From Virgibacillus_P tibetensis (GTDB lineage Bacteria > Bacillota > Bacilli > Bacillales > Amphibacillaceae), in NCBI RefSeq assembly GCF_036026595.1, contig NZ_JARZFX010000001.1:186001-250000 (forward strand): a DNA stretch of 64,000 nucleotides. Direction: 5' to 3'. Under the pieces are notes generated by a model that saw nothing but the letters and a program-made list of their open reading frames with translations, was not told where the DNA came from and did no database searches. Below, one piece after another: positions 52,068 through 59,729 of the stretch (within the stretch, counting starts at the first letter, position 1; each line of letters starts with the position of its first letter). The position numbers and the translations under genes were made by a program.

Positions 52068-52095
52068 ATTGTATCATGTATTTTGGATTGGTAAA
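52068..52095 (-). promoter_or_regulatory. Extended -10 promoter of the polymerase gene
   Basis: On the minus strand TTTACC (52095-52090), 16-nt spacer, TGA-TACAAT (-10 at 52073-52068), with the TG of an extended -10. It is 30-40 bases before the start codon. Confidence 0.6.
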
Positions 52096-52152
52096 TAAGT
52101 TTTTATGGGTAATACAGATTCAAAACAAAAAACGAACGAATGAATATTTAAA

Positions 52153-52178
52153 GACTGCCTAAAAATAGGTGGTCTTTT
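52153..52178 (+). terminator. Small terminator-like hairpin before tal
   Basis: GACTGCCT/AGGTGGTC stem (with G-U pairs), AAAAAT loop, then TTTT. It lies between the polymerase promoter and tal, whose own promoter is not obvious. Confidence 0.5.
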
Positions 52179-52196
52179 CCTATTGGAGGTGAATAA

Positions 52197-54479
52197 ATGC
52201 ATGTACGTAATCTAAATGGTGACGAATACCCATTACAAGCCACAACAACGCACAACTTAGAATTAAACGGTAATCAGTCGCTGTCCTTCAAAGTTCTGCC
52301 GACCAAGGTAAACAAACAATTCATTAATGACATAACCAAAATGTGGGAAGTAGTAGACGATGTAACATACAAGATCATCTATGCAAAACGCAAAGGAGAA
52401 GGCAACAGCTTAACCGTTGATATAAAGGCTATCCCGTTGTTTTTTGATGACTTTGATACAGATAGAATATACGAAGAATACAACCAACACATGACTGCTA
52501 ATGCTTGTTTTACGTTAATATTTCAAGACAGCGGTTATAACTTTGTTTTATCGGATTCTTTCGATGCGATCCAATGGGAAGGATTCGGAGCAGGAGATAC
52601 ACGTTTAACATTATTTAAAAAAGCGCTCAATCGCTATAAAGCAGAGTTTCGTATTAGCGGTAATACTATCTACTTGGAATCACAAATAGGCAGAGATACA
52701 CAGTTTATGTATCGACACAAGTTAAACGCTAGTAACATCATACAGGAGATTGATGCAGGGGCATTGTGGACATATGCGAAGGGTTACGGTGATTATGCGG
52801 AGGGTGACGAGCAGAACGCTAATCTAATTAGAGAATACACTTCACCTATTGCACAAATCATAGGCATGAGACATGCGCCACCTATCAAGAATGGCACTAT
52901 AACAACTATCGAGACCATGGATGAACAACTCAAAACTTTAGTAGATGATAGCCTTAAAATAAGCGTATCAGCAGATAGTCACGATTTACGCAAACAAGGG
53001 TATAAATTAGCACAACCACAATTAGGCGATAGAACATTCTTGATTGATGAACGCATCGGGCTAAAAGATGAAGTAAGAGTAGTAAATCTAATTGTCACGA
53101 AAGATTGGAAAGGAAATATCCTTAATCTTAATTTAGTCTTTGGGTCAGAGGGCATAGTTAAACGTCATCAATCGAATATGAAAACTGCTATATCGAATAT
53201 AACAAGTTTGTTGGAAGGTAGGATAAAACTACCATTCAGCGTATTAGATAATGCGGTTGCTGAAGCCACAAAAGCCTTGCAAGCTGCACAGTCTGAATTG
53301 ATATTTAGTGATAACGGCATATTGGCGATAGATAAGAATGATCCAAATTTAGTTACCATCCATAACAGCGCAGGATTCGGCGTATCAGATGATGGTGGAG
53401 CAACGTTTAAACAAGCTATGACAGGTAACGGGATTAACGCAAGTGTTATTGTCACAGGAACAATGCTTGCTGACAGAATAGCGGGCGGTATACTTCAATC
53501 GCTTAATGACAATACCGAGTTTGACTTAAACACTGGTGACTTAAATATGCAGAGCGCCAATTTTAATCTTGGTGGCGGTGCTCAGATCAACTTTAATGAC
53601 AATAACAACAAAATGACATACCGATTGTTCGATTCCGAAAGTAGTTTCAGTCGCGCAGCAGGAGTTGGATTTGGTACTGCATTAGGTGGTCGATACCCTT
53701 TTACGTACCTTGGTACAAACGGGGCGAGCGAATTAGACACGTTAAGCGAATATTATAGTGGATTCATTGCCAATACCACAGCGCGTATTGCAGAGGGCGG
53801 TTCTAACAGTATTAGTGGATACAGATTTCAGCTTAGAAACAAAGCAGTCGGTTGGGATAAGGGGGTCACGTTTGACTTTTTCGGAAGTAGTCCGTCTATG
53901 AATTTCATCGGAAGTGGAACGAATGAATATTCCATAGGAACACTTAAAAGATTATACACAAGACAAGAGTTCCAAGTATTAAACTATGTTAACGGAACAA
54001 GCGGTTGGATGGTAGAAACAAATTACGCTGGCAGTGGTGCTGATATTAGATTGAGAGGATACAGTACACAAGACTACAACTATCAAATAGGCGATACTGT
54101 TCATCGCATCAGAAATATTTATCTTACTAACAGCCCTGACGTATCATCTGACAGAAGATTGAAAGAAGATATTGAACCATCTGAATTAGGGTTAGGATTT
54201 ATCAATATATTAAATCCTATGAAATACCGTATGAAGTTAACTAATGCAGATACGTTAAAAGGGACTATTGACAAAAACCCTTATCAGTATGGGATTATTG
54301 CACAGGATTTACAATTAGCGTTAGAAGAAAGTGGATTGAATCTAGGCGACCATGATTTCGTTTCTGAATCAGAGGATGGAATGTTGGGAGTAAAGGAAAC
54401 AGAGTTGATTTTTCCTATTATCAATGCAGTACAAGAATTATCACAACGATTGGAAGTGTTAGAAAATGGAACAGCCTAA
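52197..54479 (+). CDS. Tail endopeptidase/Tal protein with C-terminal S74 chaperone
   Basis: The 760-aa protein has the prophage_tail N-terminal hub (residues 1-330; VLPTKVNKQFINDITKMWEV, WTYAKGYGDYAEG, HDLRKQGYKLAQPQLGDR), a helical stalk (335-375), a beta-rich shaft, and an S74 intramolecular chaperone (SSDRRLKEDIEP at about 650, NPMKYRMK, YGIIAQDLQLALEES). S74 domains trim themselves after trimer folding. The hub binds Dit. GGAGGTG supports the start. Confidence 0.9.
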   Translation: MHVRNLNGDEYPLQATTTHNLELNGNQSLSFKVLPTKVNKQFINDITKMWEVVDDVTYKIIYAKRKGEGNSLTVDIKAIPLFFDDFDTDRIYEEYNQHMTANACFTLIFQDSGYNFVLSDSFDAIQWEGFGAGDTRLTLFKKALNRYKAEFRISGNTIYLESQIGRDTQFMYRHKLNASNIIQEIDAGALWTYAKGYGDYAEGDEQNANLIREYTSPIAQIIGMRHAPPIKNGTITTIETMDEQLKTLVDDSLKISVSADSHDLRKQGYKLAQPQLGDRTFLIDERIGLKDEVRVVNLIVTKDWKGNILNLNLVFGSEGIVKRHQSNMKTAISNITSLLEGRIKLPFSVLDNAVAEATKALQAAQSELIFSDNGILAIDKNDPNLVTIHNSAGFGVSDDGGATFKQAMTGNGINASVIVTGTMLADRIAGGILQSLNDNTEFDLNTGDLNMQSANFNLGGGAQINFNDNNNKMTYRLFDSESSFSRAAGVGFGTALGGRYPFTYLGTNGASELDTLSEYYSGFIANTTARIAEGGSNSISGYRFQLRNKAVGWDKGVTFDFFGSSPSMNFIGSGTNEYSIGTLKRLYTRQEFQVLNYVNGTSGWMVETNYAGSGADIRLRGYSTQDYNYQIGDTVHRIRNIYLTNSPDVSSDRRLKEDIEPSELGLGFINILNPMKYRMKLTNADTLKGTIDKNPYQYGIIAQDLQLALEESGLNLGDHDFVSESEDGMLGVKETELIFPIINAVQELSQRLEVLENGTA

Positions 54480-54666
54480 TAAAGATTATATTAATCACTC
54501 ATTAGTCAATCAGATAGCTGAATCATCTATGAAAATAGCCGAAAGAGATGCAATGATAACCGAACAACATCAAAAGATTAAAGAACTTGAGAAAGAGTTA
54601 GAAGAATTACGACAGGAACAAATGAAGGAAATGGATAAGGAAGCGAAGTCAAACGCCAAGAAGTAA
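54466..54666 (+). CDS. Coiled-coil small protein (66 aa)
   Basis: The highly charged helix (MITEQHQKIKELEKELEELR) follows tal with a 14-bp overlap. Similar small coiled coils are common between baseplate and holin genes. Role unknown. Confidence 0.65.
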   Translation: MEQPNKDYINHSLVNQIAESSMKIAERDAMITEQHQKIKELEKELEELRQEQMKEMDKEAKSNAKK

Positions 54667-54688
54667 GGCGTGTTTTTTATGGAAAAAC

Positions 54689-54742
54689 GAGGGAACGCGC
54701 ATTCCCTCTAGCCGCCAAGGGGTCTAAATTGGCGGTTATTTA
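54689..54742 (+). terminator. Double hairpin before the lysis genes
   Basis: GAGGGAA/TTCCCTC (54689-54708) and CCGCCAA/TTGGCGG (54712-54735) with TTATTT following. It may end structural transcripts before holin. Confidence 0.65.
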
Positions 54743-54803
54743 AGTTTTACGAGGAAGTAATACAATTTTAGGGGGTCATAAAAATGAAGGAGATGACGGA
54801 TGT

Positions 54804-55229
54804 ATGGGTGGTTTTAATTTGGAGCATTTAGAGGCGGCGAGGTTGTATTTATTTGGAGATGTGAAATTCCTGCATCTATTGCTATTGCTAATGGCTTTAG
54901 ATATTGTCACTGGAGTATTTAAGGCATGGAAAAATCAGAATCTATGGAGTAGAAAATCATTGTTTGGGTATGCCAGGAAGATATTAGTCCTGGTAGTGAT
55001 CATCTTAGCCAACGTAGTAGATCAAATACTTGGTTTAAATGGAGCGGTCACTTATGCGACGGTTCTTTTTTATATTGCGAATGAAGGGTTATCCATAACA
55101 GAGAACTTAGCAGATGTAGGCGTATTGGTGCCAGTCGGACTAGCTGAAAAATTAAAAGGTATAGATGGCGGTAAAAGCTTTTCGGATGAGGTAAGAGAAG
55201 AAATGAGCACTAGGAAGGAAGATCAGTAA
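54804..55229 (+). CDS. Holin (phage holin family 4-type)
   Basis: The 141-aa membrane protein has three hydrophobic segments (FLHLLLLLMALDIVTGVFKA; ILVLVVIILANVVDQIL; YATVLFYIANEGLSITENL) and the family phrase IVTGVFKAWKN. It forms the membrane lesion at lysis. AAGGAG lies 11 nt upstream. It overlaps the endolysin start. Confidence 0.92.
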   Translation: MGGFNLEHLEAARLYLFGDVKFLHLLLLLMALDIVTGVFKAWKNQNLWSRKSLFGYARKILVLVVIILANVVDQILGLNGAVTYATVLFYIANEGLSITENLADVGVLVPVGLAEKLKGIDGGKSFSDEVREEMSTRKEDQ

Positions 55230-55795
55230 TGAGTGTCCAAAATGCACAGAATAAATTAATCCAATTAGGTTATGGCGAGGAATTGCGCCCATATGGTGCT
55301 GATGGTAAATTTGGAACAAAAACAAGTAATGCTACTGAATCGTTTCAAAAGGATTATAACCGCATATTTAATAAAAGTATAAAAGTTGATGGTGTGCCTG
55401 GGCCTGAAACAAATAGAGCACTCGATCATGCACGAAACCAAGCTGGTGTAAAAGGTACAAAAAACTTTAATATAAGCGAGTTTCGTTGTAAGGGTAGTGG
55501 TGGATTGTCAAAGGGTGGCATAGACAACAATCTTCTGTTAAAGCTAGAAGAATTGCGCTATGATTTAGGTGGCAATGCCATTGTTATCAATTCGGGGTAT
55601 CGTTCTGTTGCCCACAATCGAGTAGTAGGTGGTGCAAGTGGATCACAGCATCTATACGGCAAAGCAGCAGACATTGTTGTTCGTGGTGTATCTCCTAGCA
55701 GAGTATACAGCGCATCCGATAAGTTTTTTAACGGTGTAGGCAGGTACAATACGTTTACACATGTTGATACAAGGGCATGGAAAGCTAGATTTTAA
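55229..55795 (+). CDS. Endolysin: peptidoglycan-binding domain plus M15 peptidase
   Basis: The 188-aa enzyme has an N-terminal PG_binding_1 domain (about 1-70; DGKFGTKTSNATESFQKDYN, VDGVPGPETNRAL) and a C-terminal M15A domain with INSGYRSVAHNRVVGGASGS, QHLYGKAADIV (His about 141, Asp about 148) and THVDTR (His about 178). It would cut D-Ala bonds in peptide stems. No signal peptide, so holin is needed. Confidence 0.92.
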   Translation: MSVQNAQNKLIQLGYGEELRPYGADGKFGTKTSNATESFQKDYNRIFNKSIKVDGVPGPETNRALDHARNQAGVKGTKNFNISEFRCKGSGGLSKGGIDNNLLLKLEELRYDLGGNAIVINSGYRSVAHNRVVGGASGSQHLYGKAADIVVRGVSPSRVYSASDKFFNGVGRYNTFTHVDTRAWKARF

Positions 55796-55801
55796 AGATA
55801 A

Positions 55802-55829
55802 AACCCTCACTATTTATTTAGTGGGGGTT
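55802..55829. terminator. Bidirectional terminator after endolysin
   Basis: A 10-bp stem AACCCTCACT/AGTGGGGGTT ends the lysis operon and, on the minus strand with TTTTATC following, the XRE operon. Confidence 0.75.
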
Positions 55830-56007
55830 ATCTATATAACTCATTATGTGTTGTTATCGATGTCGAATTATTTCCTATGGTTGCCCATCCCTCACAAGAA
55901 CTATCCCCGCAATTGCAAGGGAGCGTTACAAAGTGTTGATTATAAAATTCTTCTGTTATTCCTGATCGAGCGCAATAATTTTGTTTGAATTCTTCTTTTG
56001 TCATCAT
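55828..56007 (-). CDS. Small Cys-containing protein (59 aa) behind XRE gene
   Basis: MMTKEEFKQNYCARSGITEE, then TLPCNCGDSSCEGWATIGNN with four Cys that could bind zinc. AAGGAGGGG lies at the end of the upstream XRE gene, which stops just before this ATG. The two form an operon. Unknown function. Confidence 0.65.
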   Translation of the reverse strand: MMTKEEFKQNYCARSGITEEFYNQHFVTLPCNCGDSSCEGWATIGNNSTSITTHNELYR

Positions 56008-56199
56008 TTACCCCTCCTTATATAATTTTTCCATTGGCACACCTAAAATCTTAGCTAATTTATAGGCATGAACATATTTTGGGTATGCTTCTTCTCTTTC
56101 CCAATCACTTAACGTTTGTTGAGATACTCCGATTTTCTTAGCTACATATCCTTGTAGTAACCCTTTTTCTTTTCTTAGTTCAGCTATGTTTGATTTCAT
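56008..56199 (-). CDS. XRE-family regulator (63 aa), minus strand
   Basis: The protein is one HTH domain (LRKEKGLLQGYVAKKIGVSQ, QTLSDWEREEAYP). It has its own promoter and lies outside the main switch, facing the rightmost phage genes. It could control the FtsK/replication-relaxation block or the small Cys gene. Confidence 0.8.
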   Translation of the reverse strand: MKSNIAELRKEKGLLQGYVAKKIGVSQQTLSDWEREEAYPKYVHAYKLAKILGVPMEKLYKEG

Positions 56200-56270
56200 T
56201 ATTGTTACCCCTTCTAAAAAACGACTTACTATTATATTCGACCTCCCTTTCGTTTATTCCTTCTAATTTT

Positions 56271-56299
56271 ATTATAACATTAATACCGATAAATAACAA
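56271..56299 (-). promoter_or_regulatory. Sigma-A promoter of the XRE operon
   Basis: On the minus strand TTGTTA (56299-56294), 17-nt spacer, TATAAT (56276-56271). Confidence 0.65.
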
Positions 56300-56371
56300 A
56301 AATATTTCAACTTAACATGAAAGTTTACAAGCCACCTCACATACACTCTAATAACATCAAGGAGGGATAAC

Positions 56372-56608
56372 ATGAATTGGTTTAAATCGGCTTACGATGT
56401 CACTAGCGGGAAACGTAAATCAAATTGGGCGTATGACAATTTAGAGTACTCACCATACTTACATCCACCGCACATGCTTAAAAATATGTATAGCAATGCA
56501 AACCACGAACAAAAAGCATCTATCCTCAAACACATTAGCGACCACGAAATGCAGGATTTTGGAGAGTGGAAAGAGATAGCAAATCAAATATGGGATGACT
56601 ACAAGTGA
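56372..56608 (+). CDS. Phage protein (78 aa), unknown
   Basis: MNWFKSAYDVTSGKRKSNWA is Trp/Tyr-rich, helical at the end (EQKASILKHISDHEMQDFGE). AAGGAGGG supports the start. Not recognised; seems divergent from the XRE operon. Confidence 0.6.
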   Translation: MNWFKSAYDVTSGKRKSNWAYDNLEYSPYLHPPHMLKNMYSNANHEQKASILKHISDHEMQDFGEWKEIANQIWDDYK

Positions 56609-56784
56609 TTGTATTGGGGTTTGGGATCATCGGAACAACTTTAGTCACGTTAGCTTATCTGGAAACCAAAGGTAAACTATCCATTAATACAACAGTCTTG
56701 TACATCATAGTAGGATTAATCGCTGTTTTGGTTGGGTGGTGGGGGGTGGAAGTGATATTAGAAACATTCCTCTTGAAAACCTAA
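56605..56784 (+). CDS. Two-helix membrane protein (59 aa)
   Basis: A GTG start overlaps the previous stop. Helices IVLGFGIIGTTLVTLAYLE and VLYIIVGLIAVLVGWWGVEV. Function unknown. Confidence 0.55.
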   Translation: MIVLGFGIIGTTLVTLAYLETKGKLSINTTVLYIIVGLIAVLVGWWGVEVILETFLLKT

Positions 56785-56871
56785 AGACATCCTGATCAAA
56801 AGGTAATGCGAAAACAACACGTACACACGCGCCATATAAGCGATAATCGAATTACCGACTGCATTACTGGT

Positions 56872-56919
56872 CGAGTAATGATGCAGGTAATACATCAGGT
56901 AACTTGTCAGGTAACTAAG
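56872..56919 (+). repeat. 12-bp iterons, three copies plus one degenerate
   Basis: CAGGTAAnnnnn recurs at 56884, 56896 and 56908, with CGAGTAATGATG at 56872 as a variant. They lie just before a zinc-knuckle, FtsK-like and replication-relaxation gene set, as plasmid origins or operators do. Confidence 0.6.
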
Positions 56920-56937
56920 TAGGAAAGGGGATTGGTA

Positions 56938-57174
56938 ATGGTATCTTATGATTGTCCAACATGTGGAGGTAACGGGGTACAGGAAGTGCTTCAGGTTAGA
57001 AATGGGAACATTAAACGATTTACGGATAATTGCAGTATGTGTTATGGAATCGGATCAATGACAAACGGTAGGCCGAACGTAGATTATGACGTAGGGATCA
57101 CTGATCCAGACCCAGTCTGGAAAGTAAAATGGGGAAAGGATTATAAAAAACAGCTAACGAAAGGAGAGTTTTAA
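56938..57174 (+). CDS. Zinc-knuckle protein (78 aa)
   Basis: Two DnaJ-like knuckles: CPTCGGNGVQEVLQV and CSMCYGIGSM. AAAGGGG supports the ATG at 56938. It overlaps the FtsK-like start and probably works with it. Confidence 0.65.
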   Translation: MVSYDCPTCGGNGVQEVLQVRNGNIKRFTDNCSMCYGIGSMTNGRPNVDYDVGITDPDPVWKVKWGKDYKKQLTKGEF

Positions 57175-58397
57175 TGTTAATTGAAACTGGGTTAGGTTTG
57201 TTGGTGTCGTCTGCAATGTTGACATCCATACGTACCAATAACATGCCAGACAAAAAGAAAATAGAAAAAATATTTGAATACACGAAAACATGGGTAACTA
57301 CCCAAGGAAACGATATTAAAAAGCCACAATTTATAAGAGAGGATAATATAACTGCTGATGAAAAGGTAATCGGGATTGAATATGTATATCGGCTGCCTTT
57401 GGGTATGCCATTCAAAAAGTTAGAGTATCTCAACGAAAACGTAGGTGTGTTTAAAGATGGTCTTCACAAGAATGTGGAGATAGATTTTAATGAAGGGATG
57501 ATGCACTTGAATGTTTATGAAGCTGATCTGCCGAAGTCGTGGGATTATGTAGACGAAAAATTGGAAGGGTGGAAAGTGCCGATAGGGAAGACGTATAAAG
57601 AATTAATCATGCATGACTTTGACTCTACACCGCATTTGGTAGGTGGAGGTACTACCAGGTATGGAAAGACTAATCTTGTAAAGGGGATCATCACATCATT
57701 AATTATTAACCATCCTGAAGATGTGGAGTTATATTTAATTGATCTAAAATCAGGAGTGGAGTTTTACCGATACAGAAATTTAAAACAAGTACAAATGGTC
57801 GCTACAAACGTCGCAGAAACATACGATTTACTTACAGAAGTTATGCTCAAACTAGAAGTTGAAAAAGGCTACTATCGAGATAATGGGTGGTCAAACGTAA
57901 TCGAATCACCAATTAAAAAAAGAACATTCGTAATCATTGATGAAGCTGGCGACTTAGTACCCGAATCATTTATGGATAAAGACGAAAAGGATATGCACAA
58001 AGAATGCCAATGGATGTTATCGCATATTGCAAGAATAGGTGGAGCGTTTGGATTTCGAGAATTATTTTTCTCACAGTACACTACAGCAGATGTTTTGCCG
58101 AGACAGATAAAACAAAATTGTGATGCAAAGATTAGCTTTAAATTGCAAAATGGTTATTCTAGCGAAGTTGTTTTGGGCGAAGGCAACACACAGGCTGCCG
58201 ATTTAGAAAAGATACCAGGCAGGGCTATGTTCAAGGATGGCGCTACCATGCATAAGTTACAAGTTCCGCGTATCTATGATAAGCAAATGGAAAAGTTGCT
58301 GCAAGATCATTACGTCACAAAGAGAAAGGATATTACCGATGAACAACAGGCAGATGGAGATACTAACGAACTTATCCAAATTAGAGATATTGACTAG
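57174..58397 (+). CDS. FtsK/SpoIIIE-like DNA translocase
   Basis: The 407-aa ATPase has an N-terminal membrane-like segment (TGLGLLVSSAMLTS), Walker A GGGTTRYGKTN (about 157-167; unusual Arg-Tyr in place of Gly-Ser), LYLIDLKSGVEF and Walker B FVIIDEAGD (about 253), and LFFSQYTTADVLPRQIKQNC. Similar genes sit in plasmids, ICEs and Bacillus phages such as the W-beta group. AAAGGAG supports the start. Confidence 0.87.
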   Translation: MLIETGLGLLVSSAMLTSIRTNNMPDKKKIEKIFEYTKTWVTTQGNDIKKPQFIREDNITADEKVIGIEYVYRLPLGMPFKKLEYLNENVGVFKDGLHKNVEIDFNEGMMHLNVYEADLPKSWDYVDEKLEGWKVPIGKTYKELIMHDFDSTPHLVGGGTTRYGKTNLVKGIITSLIINHPEDVELYLIDLKSGVEFYRYRNLKQVQMVATNVAETYDLLTEVMLKLEVEKGYYRDNGWSNVIESPIKKRTFVIIDEAGDLVPESFMDKDEKDMHKECQWMLSHIARIGGAFGFRELFFSQYTTADVLPRQIKQNCDAKISFKLQNGYSSEVVLGEGNTQAADLEKIPGRAMFKDGATMHKLQVPRIYDKQMEKLLQDHYVTKRKDITDEQQADGDTNELIQIRDID

Positions 58398-58926
58398 ATC
58401 ACAAATCCAAACCCTCCATAATACGAAGAGTGCCCGTAATACAAATTTTATCATGAAGTCTTTAAAACAGTATATCAACTCGGTGCGTCTGGACGAAAAC
58501 ACTTACTACTTAAATAAGAAAGGCATTGACCTAGTAGGCGCTAAAAGTCAATTTAAGTACACAGATCAGACTACTCATAAACTCATGCGTAATGATGCTT
58601 ATATTTACTTTAAGCCGACAGAATGGAAAATCGAACAAGAAATAAAAGTGAGGACAGTTACAGTTGTACCAGATGCCTACTTTTATTCTGGATCATCTTA
58701 TAAATTTTTAGAAGTCGACAATACACAAAAATGGAACATCAATGTTAAAAAGATGGAAAACTACAAATCATTAAAAGAAACCAAAGCATTCCAAAAACAA
58801 TATAAATACTTCCCTCCTATTATATGGGTAGTCAAATTAGAATCACGAAAACCAAAGATCAAAGCACTAGCGAAGGAAATGGACCTTTTCTGTGAAGTTT
58901 ATCTGCACGAAGAGATTAAATTATAA
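58339..58926 (+). CDS. Replication-relaxation family protein
   Basis: The 195-aa protein starts MNNRQMEILTNLSKLEILTR with a winged helix, and continues with YLNKKGIDLVG and a nuclease-like domain VVPDAYFYSGSSYKFLEVDN. This family occurs beside FtsK-like genes on conjugative plasmids. The start at 58339 lies inside the ftsK-like 3' end behind AAAGGA; the longer frame from 58237 is not needed. Confidence 0.82.
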   Translation: MNNRQMEILTNLSKLEILTRSQIQTLHNTKSARNTNFIMKSLKQYINSVRLDENTYYLNKKGIDLVGAKSQFKYTDQTTHKLMRNDAYIYFKPTEWKIEQEIKVRTVTVVPDAYFYSGSSYKFLEVDNTQKWNINVKKMENYKSLKETKAFQKQYKYFPPIIWVVKLESRKPKIKALAKEMDLFCEVYLHEEIKL

Positions 58927-58938
58927 GGAGGTAATGCC

Positions 58939-59355
58939 ATGAAAGTATTAATTGATGGCGTACACGTAGGTGACTACGTACACGTTAATCACTTTAAAGA
59001 GTTTAAGGGCTATGTGGTAGACAGGGAAATGCCAACAATCAAGGTGCTAGTAACCGACACATTAAGAGGTAAAACTAAACCGTTTGAATTAGTTGATTAT
59101 ATACATGCGAAGGTTATTACACGAAGCGACGAAGAATTACAAGAAATAGAAAGCGTATTAAATGACCCTATCGAAATACCCAAGTATTCGTACAAAAAGT
59201 TGTTTTATTTGCCAGGATTAACATTTGCAGGAATTTGTCTATTTACTGGTAACATCATCGGTCTAGGTTATGCAGGATTATATTTAGTATTTATGTATGG
59301 TGTAATGGATGCACCTAAATCAGTAAAAGACGACTGCCGAAAAGGCTGTCAATAA
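58939..59355 (+). CDS. Membrane protein (138 aa), unknown
   Basis: A beta-rich cytosolic part (DGVHVGDYVHVNHFKEFKGY) and two C-terminal hydrophobic helices (LFYLPGLTFAGICLF; GYAGLYLVFMYGVM). AAGGAGG supports the start. Part of the iteron-linked block. Confidence 0.6.
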   Translation: MKVLIDGVHVGDYVHVNHFKEFKGYVVDREMPTIKVLVTDTLRGKTKPFELVDYIHAKVITRSDEELQEIESVLNDPIEIPKYSYKKLFYLPGLTFAGICLFTGNIIGLGYAGLYLVFMYGVMDAPKSVKDDCRKGCQ

Positions 59356-59366
59356 GGAGGGATAAA

Positions 59367-59528
59367 ATGAATAACGCAAACCGACTTTGGAAAGCTATAG
59401 AAATTCTGATGAAGGCAGTAGATGCCGAAGAAAATAAAGAAAGACGTACAGACTTAATTAACGCTACGCAACACGTTACGGATATTCACAGGGGTTGTAT
59501 ATCGGATTTTCACAATGAAGATGATTGA
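59367..59528 (+). CDS. Small phage protein (53 aa), last gene of the prophage
   Basis: MNNANRLWKAIEILMKAVDA, helical and acidic, behind AAGGAGG. Not recognised. Confidence 0.6.
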   Translation: MNNANRLWKAIEILMKAVDAEENKERRTDLINATQHVTDIHRGCISDFHNEDD

Positions 59529-59540
59529 TATGTTATAATA

Positions 59541-59618
59541 ATCTAGTGACCATGAGTGACCGATTTAGTGTCCAACTCAATAAATTTAGACACTCACAAA
59601 CAACTTTAGTCACTAGAT
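59541..59618. promoter_or_regulatory. Cluster of AGTGAC-type inverted repeats near attR
   Basis: ATCTAGTGAC (59541-59550) and GTCACTAGAT (59609-59618) are perfect inverted 10-mers; AGTGAC (59555), AGTGTC (59567) and GACACT (59589) lie between. The same AGTCACT motif is at 16618 near attL. These look like integrase arm or excisionase sites. Confidence 0.6.
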
Positions 59619-59698
59619 CACATAAATAAAAAAGCGTAAAACATTGATGTATCAAGCTAAATGGTATTAATTAAACTTATGCGAAGGGTATAATCACC

Positions 59699-59708
59699 TT
59701 TGTATAAT
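59699..59708 (+). other. attR core (proposed)
   Basis: TTTGTATAAT identical to 16603-16612, 22 bp before the recJ start codon. Confidence 0.6.
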
Positions 59709-59729
59709 GGATTAGTCAGGGGTGAATTT

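Larger units (their letters stand above)
16603..59708. mobile_element. Intact siphovirus-type prophage, about 43.1 kb
   Basis: Between lapA and recJ lies a full temperate-phage gene set in canonical order: integrase, CI/Cro switch, recombination and replication, ArpU regulator, TerS/TerL, portal, head, connector, tail with frameshifted chaperone and tape measure, baseplate, holin, endolysin. No structural gene looks truncated or frameshifted apart from the programmed site. PBSX-type terminase, SPP1-type portal and gp7-family protein place it near SPP1/phi105-like siphoviruses of Bacillales. Ends are set by the repeated att core. Confidence 0.93.

Noticed and set aside
56872..56919. CRISPR array
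   Set aside because: The 12-bp period is too short, with no spacers of regular unique length and no cas genes in the window.
58237..58338. Longer N-terminus of the replication-relaxation protein
   Set aside because: This part lies within the ftsK-like coding region, lacks an SD, and the family-like start is at 58339.
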